Positions 13,497-22,047 of a stretch of 37,201 bases of DNA are shown piece after piece. The notes beneath the pieces are model-generated. The model ran no database searches, had not been told where the DNA came from, and was given only the letters and a program-made list of their open reading frames with translations. Each line of letters opens with the position of its first letter. Positions within the stretch are counted from its first letter, which is position 1. Made by a program: the position numbers and the translations under genes. The DNA comes from Actinocrinis sp046724665 (GTDB lineage: Bacteria; Actinomycetota; Actinomycetes; Streptomycetales; Catenulisporaceae), in NCBI GenBank assembly GCA_046724665.1, contig JBKOWZ010000112.1:1-37201 (forward strand). Reading direction: 5' to 3'.

Positions 13497-14798
13497 ATGC
13501 TCACTACCGGCAGGGCGAGAAGGAGCACACGGCTCGCGGCGGCGCTGGCCGCCGGAGCCATCGCGGCGGCGACGCTGACCGCGTGCAGCAGCAGCGGCGG
13601 GGGTTCGTCGTCATCGAAGGTGCTCAAGCTGTGGCACTACGAGGCGGCCGACAGCGCGATGGGCATCGCCTGGAACCAGGCGATCAAGGACTTCGAGGGA
13701 TCGCACCCGGGAGTGACGGTCAAGGTCGAGACCAAGACCTTCGAGCAGTTGCAGAAGACCGCGCCGATGGTACTCAACTCGCGCGACGCCCCGGACATCC
13801 TGGAGTACAACAAGGGCAACGCGACCGCCGGCCTGCTCTCCAAGCAGGGCCTGCTCACCGACCTGACGCCCCAGGTCGCCCAGTACGGCTGGGACAAGAA
13901 GCTGAGCGCGAGCATCGCGGTGACCTCCCGCTACGCGAACGGGATCATGGGCTCGGGCGGCTGGTACGGCATACCGAACTACGCCGAGTTCGCGATGGTC
14001 TACTACAACGCCGACCTGTTCGAGAAGTACGGCGTGGCGGTGCCGAAGACCTTCGCCGAGTTCACCGCGGCGATGGACGCCTTCGTCAAGAAGGGCATCA
14101 CGCCGCTCGCCAACGCGGGAGCCGAGTACCCGGCGCAGCAGTACCTCTACGACCTCGCGCTGACCAAGGCCGCCCCGGCGTGGGTGACCGCCTACCAGAC
14201 CGGGGGCAAGGCGGACTTCCACGACGCGGCCTGGACGTACGCCGCGAACACCCTGGCCGACTGGGTGAAGAAGGGGTACATCGCCAAGGACTCGGTGAGC
14301 CTCAAGGCCACCGACATGGGCAACGCCTTCGAGTCCGGCAAGAGCCCGATGATGGTCTCCGGCAGCTGGTGGTACGGCACGTTCGAGTCCGAGATCAAGA
14401 ACTTCCGGTGGGACACCTTCCTGTGGCCCGGCAGCGGCCTGGTGCCCGGCTCGGGCGGCAACCTGTGGGTGGTGCCGAGCAACTCGAAGAACAAGCAGCT
14501 GGCCTACGACTTCATCAACACCACGCTCCAGAAGGACGTCCAGGACCTGATCGCGAACAAGGGCGCCGTGGCGGTGGCCGCGAACCCCGCGGACGTGACC
14601 GACCCGAAGGCCAAGGAGCTGGTCGAGCACTACAACACGCTGGCGGCCTCCGGCGGGCTGGGCTTCTACCCCGACTGGCCCACGCCCGGCTTCTACGACA
14701 CGCTGACCGCCGCGACGCAGGACCTGATGAACGGCAAGGACCCGAACTCCGTGCTCAGCAGCCTGCAAACCGCCTATCGACAGGGCCTGACGCAGTGA
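13497..14798 (+). CDS. Carbohydrate ABC transporter substrate-binding lipoprotein (family 1)
   Basis: The ATG at 13497 with GAGGA upstream gives 433 aa. The N-terminus is a lipoprotein signal: Arg-rich start, a hydrophobic run and the lipobox TLTAC (Cys at about residue 26), followed by a Ser/Gly linker. The mature part begins KVLKLWHYE and contains features typical of MalE/UgpB-like binding proteins: WNQAIKDFEGSHPGVTVKVE, YGIPNYAEFAMVYYNADLFEKYGV, MMVSGSWWYG and a later LWVVPSNSKNKQLAYDFI. It captures a sugar outside the membrane and hands it to the two permeases encoded next. The stop overlaps the first permease start (GTGA). The LacI-type operators suggest induction by a sugar, but the ligand cannot be read. 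A multiple-sugar or oligosaccharide ligand is most likely. Confidence 0.93.
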   Translation: MLTTGRARRSTRLAAALAAGAIAAATLTACSSSGGGSSSSKVLKLWHYEAADSAMGIAWNQAIKDFEGSHPGVTVKVETKTFEQLQKTAPMVLNSRDAPDILEYNKGNATAGLLSKQGLLTDLTPQVAQYGWDKKLSASIAVTSRYANGIMGSGGWYGIPNYAEFAMVYYNADLFEKYGVAVPKTFAEFTAAMDAFVKKGITPLANAGAEYPAQQYLYDLALTKAAPAWVTAYQTGGKADFHDAAWTYAANTLADWVKKGYIAKDSVSLKATDMGNAFESGKSPMMVSGSWWYGTFESEIKNFRWDTFLWPGSGLVPGSGGNLWVVPSNSKNKQLAYDFINTTLQKDVQDLIANKGAVAVAANPADVTDPKAKELVEHYNTLAASGGLGFYPDWPTPGFYDTLTAATQDLMNGKDPNSVLSSLQTAYRQGLTQ

Positions 14799-15772
14799 CG
14801 GTGGCCGGAACCGCGGACACGGTCCCGTCGAACGCCGCCTCACCGGACACGACACGCCGCGGCGCCCCACGGCGCCGCGGCGGGCGCGCCGGGCGGGGAT
14901 ACCCGCTGTACCTGGTGCCCGGGGCCGTGCTCTTCCTCGCCGTGATCGCCGTGCCGTTCGGGATGAACGTCTGGATCAGCCTCAACCGCTGGCAGGGCAT
15001 CGGCCCGATGACCTGGGTGGGGCTGGGCAACTACCGGCGGCTGCTGGCCGACTCGGTGTTCTGGTCCTCGTTCTGGCACAACGTCCTGCTGATCGTCGCG
15101 ATGGCCGTGCTGCCCACGGCGCTCGGCCTGGTGGTCGCCGCGGCGCTGTTCGACTACGTCGGCAAGCGGTTCGGCGCGCGCACCGCCAGCGTGCTGCGCG
15201 CGTGCATCTACCTGCCGCAGGTGATGCCGCTGGCGGTGATGGGCGTGGTGTGGGGCTGGATCCTCGCCCCGCGCGAAGGGGTGCTGAACTCGGTGCTGCG
15301 GGACCTGGGCCTCGGCTCGCTGGCGCACGACTGGCTCGGCGATCCGAAGACCGCGCTGTACTCGATCATGGGGGTGCTGGTCTGGATCCAGCTCGGCTTC
15401 CCGCTGGTGGTCTTCATGGCCGGGCTCCAGCGGATCGACCCGGCGCTGTACGAGGCCGCGGAGCTGGACGGGGCGTCCTGGGCGCGCCGGTTCCGGCATG
15501 TGACCGTCCCGCAGATCCGGCCGGAGTTCTATGTCGTGCTGCTGATGACCACCATCGCGGCGCTCAAGGCCTTCGCGCCGATCTACGTGCTCACCCGCGG
15601 CGGCCCCGGCTACTCCACCGACATCCCCTCCTACTTCTCCTACCAGAACTTCTTCGAGAAGACGCAGGTCGGCTACGGCGCGGCGACCGCCACCGTGCTC
15701 GCCGCGATCACCCTGGTCATCGCGGCGGTCTTCGTCACGGTGCAGTTCCGCCGCCAGGACGAGGAGGGCTGA
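14795..15772 (+). CDS. Sugar ABC transporter permease (MalF/UgpA-type)
   Basis: The GTG at 14795 overlaps the binding-protein stop; a second GTG at 14801 is in frame. The 325-aa product has an N-terminal tail rich in Arg and Gly, then a helix beginning YPLYLVPGAVLFLAVI (about 36-55) and WISLNRW. Four to five further helices follow. The inner-membrane loop that contacts the ATPase is visible as EAAELDGASWARRFRHVTVPQI (about 218-238, shown here in part), the classical EAA motif. PIYVLTRGGPGYST is a further signature of this permease group. It forms the channel with the permease encoded at 15775. No ATPase gene follows, so it presumably uses a shared MsiK-type ATPase encoded elsewhere, as is usual in actinomycetes. 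Confidence 0.94.
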   Translation: MTVAGTADTVPSNAASPDTTRRGAPRRRGGRAGRGYPLYLVPGAVLFLAVIAVPFGMNVWISLNRWQGIGPMTWVGLGNYRRLLADSVFWSSFWHNVLLIVAMAVLPTALGLVVAAALFDYVGKRFGARTASVLRACIYLPQVMPLAVMGVVWGWILAPREGVLNSVLRDLGLGSLAHDWLGDPKTALYSIMGVLVWIQLGFPLVVFMAGLQRIDPALYEAAELDGASWARRFRHVTVPQIRPEFYVVLLMTTIAALKAFAPIYVLTRGGPGYSTDIPSYFSYQNFFEKTQVGYGAATATVLAAITLVIAAVFVTVQFRRQDEEG

Positions 15773-15774
15773 GC

Positions 15775-16650
15775 GTGTCCGTCTACTCCGCGCGCGTCTC
15801 CCGCGGCCGGCCGAGCACCCGGGGCGGGCGCCGCGGCCTGCGCGGCTACCCGGTGCTGGCCGGGTTCGCCGCGCTGGCCCTGCTGATGCTGGCGCCGTTC
15901 GCGCTCGTCGCGATGAACGCGGTCAAGACCAGCGCCGACTACGCCGCCCACGGCCCGCTCGCCTGGCCGCACGGCCTGAGCCTGGAGAACCTGCGCACCT
16001 TCTGGAACCTGGTCGATTTCAGCCACGTGCTGCTCAACAGCGCGATCATCAGCGGCGCGGTGGCCGTCCTCGCCGTGCTGCTGTCCATCCTGAACGCGTA
16101 CGCGCTCGGCATCGGGCGCGTCAGGGGCCGCACCTGGATCATCGTCGCGTTCCTGATCGCGAACCTGCTGCCGCAGGAGGGCCTGGTCTATCCGCTCTAC
16201 TACCTGGCCAAGCAGGTCGGCCTGTACGACACCCGCACCGGCGTCGTCATCGTCTTCACCGTCATCCAGAGCGCCTTCGGCACCTACCTGCTCTCCTCGG
16301 TGCTCGGCACCTTCCCCCGGGAGATCCTGGAGGCGGCGCGGATCGACGGGGCCGGCACCTGGCGCATCCTGTGGCGGGTGGTGGTCCCGGTCAGCAGCCC
16401 CACCCTGGTGGTGCTGCTGACCTTCTTCTTCGTCTGGACCTGGAACGAGTTCCTGCTCCCGCTGGTCTTCCTGGTCTCCAACGAGAACCAGACCGTCCCG
16501 GTCGCCCTCGGCGTCGCGCAGGGCGAGCACATCGTGGACGTGACCATGCAGGCGGCGTCCGGGCTGCTCGGCATCCTGCCCGCGGTCGTCTTCTTCCTGA
16601 TCTTCCAGCGCACGCTCACCCGCGGCGTGACCGTCGGCGCCGTGAAGTGA
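15775..16650 (+). CDS. Sugar ABC transporter permease (MalG/UgpE-type)
   Basis: The GTG at 15775 is two bases after the first permease stop, with GAGGAGGG in the end of that gene as the ribosome site. The product is 291 aa with six predicted helices. The first, GYPVLAGFAALALLMLAPFA, is followed by the external segment typical of MalG-type proteins (NLRTFWNLVDFSHVLLNS). The EAA loop reads EILEAARIDGAGTWRI (about 182-197), followed by VVPVSSPTLVVL and FVWTWNEFLLPLVF. It pairs with the permease at 14795 to form the sugar channel. This is the last gene of the operon; the leftward LtrA gene converges 28 bp later without an obvious terminator. Confidence 0.94.
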   Translation: MSVYSARVSRGRPSTRGGRRGLRGYPVLAGFAALALLMLAPFALVAMNAVKTSADYAAHGPLAWPHGLSLENLRTFWNLVDFSHVLLNSAIISGAVAVLAVLLSILNAYALGIGRVRGRTWIIVAFLIANLLPQEGLVYPLYYLAKQVGLYDTRTGVVIVFTVIQSAFGTYLLSSVLGTFPREILEAARIDGAGTWRILWRVVVPVSSPTLVVLLTFFFVWTWNEFLLPLVFLVSNENQTVPVALGVAQGEHIVDVTMQAASGLLGILPAVVFFLIFQRTLTRGVTVGAVK

Positions 16651-16678
16651 GCCGCGGGTGAAGGGCCCGGCAGCCGGA

Positions 16679-17893
16679 TCAGGGTTCTGACCGTTGCGGC
16701 CGGACGGCGAGCAGGGTGCCGACGGCGACGCTCGCCGCGCAGACGGCTCCGGTCAGCGGGACCGCGGCGTGCCCCGTCGGCGTGCACGCCAGCACCAGCA
16801 GGGCGGTGATCGGCAGTTCGGCCTGCTGCGCCGCGCCGCGCTTGTGGTGGCGCGAGTGCAGCAGCCAGACGGTCAGCAGGAGCACGGCCGTGGGTACGGT
16901 GACGGCGGCCGCGGCCGCGGTGCTACTCGCGGAAGAGTGCCCGGTGCTCTGCTCGACGGCCGCCTCCAGGCCGGCGCCCACCGCGGCGGCCGAGCCGAAG
17001 ACCAGGTAGTGGCCGTACCCCCAGGGGATGGCCTGCCGGTTGGAGGCCAGGTGCTCGTGGATCGGCACGGCGAAGTAGATCCACCACGCGCTGAAGACGA
17101 TCAGCAGGCCGCCGGCCGCGATCGGCAGCACGTCGGCGAGCCGCTCGGCGCGGTCGAGCCCGGACTCGACGGCGACGGTGGCCGCCGCCACGCTCTCGCC
17201 GAGCACGATCATGGTGAACAGCCCGTAGCGCTCGGCGATGTGCCGCGGGTGCCAGGCGGTCGGGGCGCCGCGTTCGGCCAGCGGCGGCACGCTCAGCTCG
17301 GCGGCGGCCAGCAGCAGGAACAGCCAGCGCTGGTCGGCCGGCGGAACCGAGAGCATGCCGATCCATCCGGCCTGGCACAGGCAGATCCCCGCGGCGTAGC
17401 GGCGCGCGGCGGACTTGGCGGACGCCGACGTCTCCGCGCGGGCGGCGCGTAACCACTGGGTCGTAAGAGCCAGGCGCATGATGACGTATCCGACGACGGT
17501 GAAGGTCCAGTCGCCGTGCTCGAATGCACGCGGCACGCCGGCCGCGTAGACGAGGACCCCGGTGATCTGAAGCAGCGTCAGCAGACGGTACGGCACGTCG
17601 TCGGTGTCATAGGCGGAGGCGAACCAGGAGAAGTTCATCCAGGCCCACCAGATGCCGAAGAAGACGTACAGGTAGCCGGTCACCGCCGCACCGGGACGTC
17701 CCTCGGCGAGGTCGGCGGACAGGCGCTGCCCGGCCTGCGCGACGGCGACCACGAAGCACAGGTCGAACAGCAGCTCCAGCGCGGTGGCGGCACGGTGTTC
17801 CTCGGCGCGGTCGCGCGCGGTCATCCGGCGTACCAGCGGGGCGGCCCGGGGCCGGGGCGTGTCGCGGTCGGCGGTGGGCGAGTGGTCGGCCAT
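16679..17893 (-). CDS. Low temperature requirement protein A (LtrA) family membrane protein
   Basis: The ATG at 17893 is preceded by GGAGGAC about 8 nt away. The 404-aa protein has a hydrophilic N-terminus and then LELLFDLCFVVAVAQ (about 38-52), the hallmark ELFFDLxFVxAxxQ signature of the LtrA family. GIWWAWMNFSWFASAYDTDDVPYR (in the next helix region), AERYGLFTMIVLGESV and WWIYF are also typical of the family. About ten hydrophobic segments follow to the C-terminus. LtrA was named from cold-sensitive Listeria mutants; its biochemical role is unknown, so only the family is sure. It is transcribed alone, convergent with the sugar importer and divergent from the secreted protein at 18307. Confidence 0.9.
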   Translation of the reverse strand: MADHSPTADRDTPRPRAAPLVRRMTARDRAEEHRAATALELLFDLCFVVAVAQAGQRLSADLAEGRPGAAVTGYLYVFFGIWWAWMNFSWFASAYDTDDVPYRLLTLLQITGVLVYAAGVPRAFEHGDWTFTVVGYVIMRLALTTQWLRAARAETSASAKSAARRYAAGICLCQAGWIGMLSVPPADQRWLFLLLAAAELSVPPLAERGAPTAWHPRHIAERYGLFTMIVLGESVAAATVAVESGLDRAERLADVLPIAAGGLLIVFSAWWIYFAVPIHEHLASNRQAIPWGYGHYLVFGSAAAVGAGLEAAVEQSTGHSSASSTAAAAAVTVPTAVLLLTVWLLHSRHHKRGAAQQAELPITALLVLACTPTGHAAVPLTGAVCAASVAVGTLLAVRPQRSEP

Positions 17894-18306
17894 CGGCCGT
17901 GTCCTCCGGAATCGGTTTCGTGCGCTCGGTCCGCCGCGTCTCGCAGCGGTTCCCGGTTCGGGCCGGCGCGATCATTGTCCGGCGGCGGGCACGGCGCGGG
18001 ACGCAGCGACACCGCGGGCACGCTCGCGGCTTCGCCCGAAGCGCCAGCGTACATACCCCTCTCGGGTCCCGGTGCTTGCGCTCACCGTTCCGGCGGGCTC
18101 CGTCCCGGCGCCGTGAGGTCAGAGCGCTTATTTCCACCCTTCACGTGAATCCACCGGATCCGTTCATCCCGATGTGTGTCAGCGTTCGGTGAACACGGGT
18201 ACGAACCAGGTGTTCGTTCATGTATGCGCCGTTTCGGGCCGGCGCCCCTCCCAGCCGGGATCGCCGGGCGCATGCGTGTGTCTTCCACCCATGGGGAGAT
18301 CTCGGC
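17894..18306. other. 413-bp divergent intergenic region
   Basis: I see no convincing gene here. It should contain the promoters of ltrA (leftward) and the secreted protein (rightward). Visible elements are a perfect palindrome TTCACGTGAA (18140-18149) and an inverted pair GAACAC (18191-18196) / GTGTTC (18210-18215). No clear -35/-10 pair stands out. Two short frames here are probably chance. Confidence 0.6.
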
Positions 18307-19464
18307 ATGCCCAGAAACAAGCGAATACGTGTCAGTACACGGATCAAGCCGCTGCCGCTGCTGCTCGTGGCCGGCGCGGTGGCGCTCGGCGCGGCCCTCG
18401 GCGGCGCGAGCCTCGAGCACCCGGGAGAGCCGGACGAGGAGGAGCACGAGGCGGTGCTGTTCGCGCCGGGCGCCAGCACCGGCAGCTGCGGCGTGGAGCG
18501 CTGGTCGGTCAAGACCGGCACCGACGCGGACCGCGGCCTGATCAACCTGAATTCGACCACGGACACCACGATCGCCGCGCTGGCGGCGCTGCCGGCGCCG
18601 AGCAGCCTGCCGTCGAACAACCGGGTGCAGCCGACCGAGACCACGGTCTACCGCGTCCAGGCGACGCTGACCCAGTACAAGCTGGAGGCCGACTCGGACT
18701 ACCACCTGGTGCTGTCCGACGGCGCCGGGCACACGATGATCGCCGAGATCCCGGACCCGGCCTGCGTCGGCTCGACCAGCCCGCTGGCCTCGAGCGTGAC
18801 CAAGGCGCGCGCCGAGTTCGACGCCAAGTACACCGCGACCACCTCGTTCAAGACCGCGAACGTGCCGGTCACGGTCACCGGCGTCGGCTTCTTCGACTTC
18901 CAGCACGGCCAGACCGGCGTCGCGCCCAACGCCATCGAGCTGCACTCGGTCCTGGACGTCCAGTTCGGCGCCGGCGGCGGGGGCACCTGCACCGCGGCCC
19001 AGCTGCTCGGCAATCCCGGCTTCGAGGCCGGCACGGCCGCGCCGTGGTCGGCGTCCTCCGGCGTGCTCAACAACAGCAGCAGCGAGCCGCCGCACAGCGG
19101 AGCGTGGGACGCCTGGCTCGACGGCTACGGCAGCGCGCACACTGACACGCTCTCGCAGAACGTGTCGCTGCCCTCCGGGTGCACGACCTACAGCCTCGGC
19201 TTCTGGCTGCACATCGACACCGCCGAGACCACGACCAGCACCGCCTACGACAAGCTGACGGTGCAGGTGCTCAACAGCTCCGGCACCGTGCTGGCGACGT
19301 TGGCGACCTACTCGAACCTCAACCACAACACCGGCTACAGCCAGCGCACCTTCAGCCTCGCCGGGTACGCCGGGCAGTCCGTCACCCTCAAGTTCACCGG
19401 CACCGAGGGCAGCCAGCTGCAAACCTCGTTCGTGCTCGACGACGCCTCGCTGAACGTGTCCTGA
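18307..19464 (+). CDS. Secreted protein with jelly-roll (carbohydrate-binding-like) C-terminal domain
   Basis: The ATG at 18307 with GGGGAGA seven bases upstream gives 385 aa. A basic N-terminus and hydrophobic run (about residues 15-36, PLPLLLVAGAVALGAALGG) form a signal peptide or anchor. The first domain (about 56-210) begins GSCGVERWSVKTGTDAD and includes TTVYRVQATLTQYK and SDYHLVLSDGAG; this domain occurs in many actinobacterial secreted proteins, but I know no function. After a Gly-rich linker the C-terminal part (from about 222) contains LLGNPGFEAG, WDAWLDGYG, LSQNVSLPSG, LGFWLHI and FVLDDASLNV. This is the pattern of a jelly-roll module like those fused to secreted proteases and glycosidases, possibly binding carbohydrate. 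No catalytic motif was seen, so an accessory or adhesive role is likely. Confidence 0.8.
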   Translation: MPRNKRIRVSTRIKPLPLLLVAGAVALGAALGGASLEHPGEPDEEEHEAVLFAPGASTGSCGVERWSVKTGTDADRGLINLNSTTDTTIAALAALPAPSSLPSNNRVQPTETTVYRVQATLTQYKLEADSDYHLVLSDGAGHTMIAEIPDPACVGSTSPLASSVTKARAEFDAKYTATTSFKTANVPVTVTGVGFFDFQHGQTGVAPNAIELHSVLDVQFGAGGGGTCTAAQLLGNPGFEAGTAAPWSASSGVLNNSSSEPPHSGAWDAWLDGYGSAHTDTLSQNVSLPSGCTTYSLGFWLHIDTAETTTSTAYDKLTVQVLNSSGTVLATLATYSNLNHNTGYSQRTFSLAGYAGQSVTLKFTGTEGSQLQTSFVLDDASLNVS

Positions 19465-19482
19465 TCCGTCCCGATCCCGTCC

Positions 19483-19519
19483 GTGGGCTCCCCGCCGCGA
19501 CAGCTGTCGGGGAGCCCAC
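19483..19519. terminator. Bidirectional terminator hairpin
   Basis: GTGGGCTCCCCG (19483-19494) pairs perfectly with 19508-19519 around a 13-nt loop. It lies between the stop of the secreted-protein gene (19464) and the convergent stop of the KUP gene (19542), so it can serve both. Confidence 0.8.
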
Positions 19520-19541
19520 AGCCGTAGCCGGTGCCGTGGCT

Positions 19542-21512
19542 CTAGAGCTCGATGTGCGAGCCCATGATGACGGTACGGTCGCGCGGCAGGCTGAAGTACT
19601 CGGCGGCGTCGGCGGCGATGTAGGAGGTGGCGATGAACAGCCGCTTGCGCCACGGCGCCATCGTGGGCGCCTTCCCGCGCCGCAGTTCGATCTTGGACAG
19701 GAAGTAGGACGCCTGCTCCAGCTGGAGCCGCCCCTCGGTCGCGGCCGGGTCGAGCAGCGCCAGGGCGGCGGGCACGTCGGGGGTCTCCATGTAGCCGAAC
19801 CGGGCGGTGACGTGGGTGATCCCGTCGTCGCGGTAGCCGAGGTCGTCCACCGTGATCCGCTGGTGCGCCGGGACGCGGGGCACCGGCTCGGTCTCGATGG
19901 ACAGGATCACGACCTGCTCGTGCCGCACATGGTTGTGCTCGACGTTGGCGCGCAGGGCCAGCGGCGCGGTCAGACTGCCGCGGTTGAGGAAGACGGCCGT
20001 GCCCGGAACCTGCTGCGTCGCGGCCTGCCCGGTGCGCAGCTCGCCGACGAACTCGCGCAGCGGGCCCTCGTGCCGCTCGCGCTCGGCGGTGACGATCCGC
20101 CGGCCGCGCTGCCAGGTGGTCATCGCGGTGAAGGCGGTCAGGCCGATCAGCAGCGGCAGCCACGCGCCGTGCACGAGCTTGGTCAGGTTGGCCGCGACGA
20201 ACAGCAGGTCCACCGCCAGCAGCACGCCCGCGCCGGCGCCGATCAGCCGGCGCGGGGCGCCCCACCGGTCGCGGGCGACGTAGAAGAACAGCAGGGTCGT
20301 GATGGTGATCGTGCCGGTCACCGCCATGCCGAACGCGAAGGCGAGCGCCTCGGAGCTGCGGAAGGCGAACACCAGGGTGAGCACCGAGACCATCAGCAGC
20401 CAGTTGATCCACGGCACGTAGATCTGGCCGATCGTGGACTCCGAGGTGTGCGCGATGCGCAGCCGGGGCAGGTAGCCGAGCTGCGCGGCCTGCGAGGCGA
20501 CCGAGTACGCGCCGGTGATCACCGCCTGGGAGGCGATCACCGTGGCGGCGGTGGCCAGCAGCACCAGGGGCAGCCGCCCCCAGCCGGGCACGAGCAGGAA
20601 GAACGGGCCGGCGATCTTCGCCGGATCGCTCAGGATCAGCGCGCCCTGGCCGAAGTAGCTCAGGATGCACGCGGGGAAGACCAGGATCAGCCAGGCGCGG
20701 GTGATCGCGCGGCGCCCGAAGTGGCCCATGTCGGCGTAGAGCGCCTCGGCGCCGGTGACCGCGAGCACGATCGCGGCCAGGGCGAAGAACGCGGTGGCGG
20801 GATGGCCGCCCACGAAGCCGAGCGCGTAGGTCGGCGAGAGCGCCTTGAGGATCGAGGGGTGCTCGGTGATCCCGGCCACGCCGCACGCCCCGATGGCCGT
20901 GAACCAGGCGATCATCACCGGCCCGAACACCCGGCCCACCGCCGCGGTTCCCCGGCGCTGTACCAGGAACAGCGCCACGATGATCACCGCGGTGATCGGC
21001 ACGACCAGGTGCTCCAGCGAGGGCTGCACGATCTTGAGGCCCTCGACCGCGGACAGCACCGAGATCGCCGGGGTGATCATGCTGTCGCCGAAGAACAGCG
21101 ACGCGCCGAAGACGCCGAGCGCGGCGAGCGCGAGCGCGGCGCGCCGTCCGCGCTGTCCGCCGAACCGGCGCACGAGCGTGATCAGCGCCATGATGCCGCC
21201 CTCGCCGTCGTTGTCGGCGCGCATCGCCAGCAGCACGTAGGTGACCGTGACGATGATCATCACGGACCAGAACACCAGCGACACCACGCCGAACACGTTC
21301 TGCGTGGTGACCGGCACGGGATGCGGGTCGCTCGGGTTGAACACGGTTTGCAGTGTGTAGATCGGACTGGTGCCGATGTCGCCGAACACCACGCCGAGCG
21401 CGCCGACCACCAGCGCGAGCCGCGCCGTGTCGTGCGTGCCCGGACCGTGCGCCGCCAAGGTGTGCGGCGCGGCTTGGTCCGGCGGCGCGGTCAAGTGCCT
21501 GCGGTCGGTCAC
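19542..21512 (-). CDS. kup: KUP-family potassium uptake protein
   Basis: The GTG at 21512 has an ideal AAGGAGGA site. The 656-aa protein begins its core with ALGVVFGDIGTSPIYTLQ (about 38-55), the signature of the KUP/HAK/KT family. NDGEGGIMALITLVRR (about 100-116) follows, along with SVLSAVEGLKI and YADMGHFGRRAITRAW. About twelve hydrophobic segments occupy the first 440 residues. The rest is the soluble C-terminal domain, which includes FLNRG and FGYMETPDVPAAL. These transporters import K+ driven by the proton gradient. In some actinomycetes they are controlled by c-di-AMP, but the 97-bp upstream gap is too short for a typical ydaO-type riboswitch and none was seen. The length is normal for the family. 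Confidence 0.96.
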   Translation of the reverse strand: MTDRRHLTAPPDQAAPHTLAAHGPGTHDTARLALVVGALGVVFGDIGTSPIYTLQTVFNPSDPHPVPVTTQNVFGVVSLVFWSVMIIVTVTYVLLAMRADNDGEGGIMALITLVRRFGGQRGRRAALALAALGVFGASLFFGDSMITPAISVLSAVEGLKIVQPSLEHLVVPITAVIIVALFLVQRRGTAAVGRVFGPVMIAWFTAIGACGVAGITEHPSILKALSPTYALGFVGGHPATAFFALAAIVLAVTGAEALYADMGHFGRRAITRAWLILVFPACILSYFGQGALILSDPAKIAGPFFLLVPGWGRLPLVLLATAATVIASQAVITGAYSVASQAAQLGYLPRLRIAHTSESTIGQIYVPWINWLLMVSVLTLVFAFRSSEALAFAFGMAVTGTITITTLLFFYVARDRWGAPRRLIGAGAGVLLAVDLLFVAANLTKLVHGAWLPLLIGLTAFTAMTTWQRGRRIVTAERERHEGPLREFVGELRTGQAATQQVPGTAVFLNRGSLTAPLALRANVEHNHVRHEQVVILSIETEPVPRVPAHQRITVDDLGYRDDGITHVTARFGYMETPDVPAALALLDPAATEGRLQLEQASYFLSKIELRRGKAPTMAPWRKRLFIATSYIAADAAEYFSLPRDRTVIMGSHIEL

Positions 21513-21609
21513 GGCATCCTCCTTCGCGGGCTGATGTCATGCCCGGCGCATGAGACCGGACGATACCGGCCCGGCGGCGCAACCGTCGCTCGCGGTGCCG
21601 CAGACTAGG

Positions 21610-21999
21610 TCAATCGGCGGGTGATACGGGCGCCATTCGCGCCGGAATCTCGTGGACGGAGTGGTAGACGGGCAGGCCGAGGCGTTCGGCGGTCGCAACG
21701 TCCTGATCCGCGCCGGTGGACTCCCCGGGCAGGCGCAGCACGGCGTCGCAGTGCTGGAGTAGACGCTGCGCGGTGGGATACAGCACCTCGTCGGCCAGCG
21801 GGTCGTGCACGGTCGCGCCTGCGGCCCTGAGGACCGGAAGGGCCACCCACTCGCCGATCATCGGGATGTGTCCGGCCTCGAACACGGGCCAGGCGGCGGC
21901 TTCGAGGCGTTCGAGGTTGGCGGCCATGGCCCGAGGGTCGCCGCCGGTGCCGGAGCGGTAGGGGCCGGCGATCAGGATGAGCATGGGTCGGTCGGTCAT
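21610..21999 (-). CDS. DUF4406-like / nucleoside 2-deoxyribosyltransferase-like protein
   Basis: The 129-aa product starts at ATG 21999, MTDRPMLILIAGPYRSGTGGDP. The opening strand and GPYRSG loop match the nucleoside-2-deoxyribosyltransferase/DUF4406 fold. Later segments fit too: ANLERLEAAAWPVFEAGHIPMIGEWVALP, then DAVLRLPGESTGADQDVATAERLGLPVY, where GES-GAD-E/D-A is the usual substrate/phosphate-loop region. Frames extending upstream of 21999 run through the divergent regulator and are not real. It is 48 bp from a divergent DeoR-family regulator, which probably controls it; the pair may form a small nucleoside- or sugar-related unit. Enzymatic activity is not established for DUF4406 proteins. 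Confidence 0.82.
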   Translation of the reverse strand: MTDRPMLILIAGPYRSGTGGDPRAMAANLERLEAAAWPVFEAGHIPMIGEWVALPVLRAAGATVHDPLADEVLYPTAQRLLQHCDAVLRLPGESTGADQDVATAERLGLPVYHSVHEIPARMAPVSPAD

Positions 22000-22047
22000 G
22001 TCCGCTATGATACATGCAGAATCGTGCAAGAACAGGAGACAACGCGA

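Noticed and set aside
17894..18306. Short frames in the ltrA/secreted-protein gap
   Set aside because: They lack ribosome sites and known features; the region is better read as promoter DNA.
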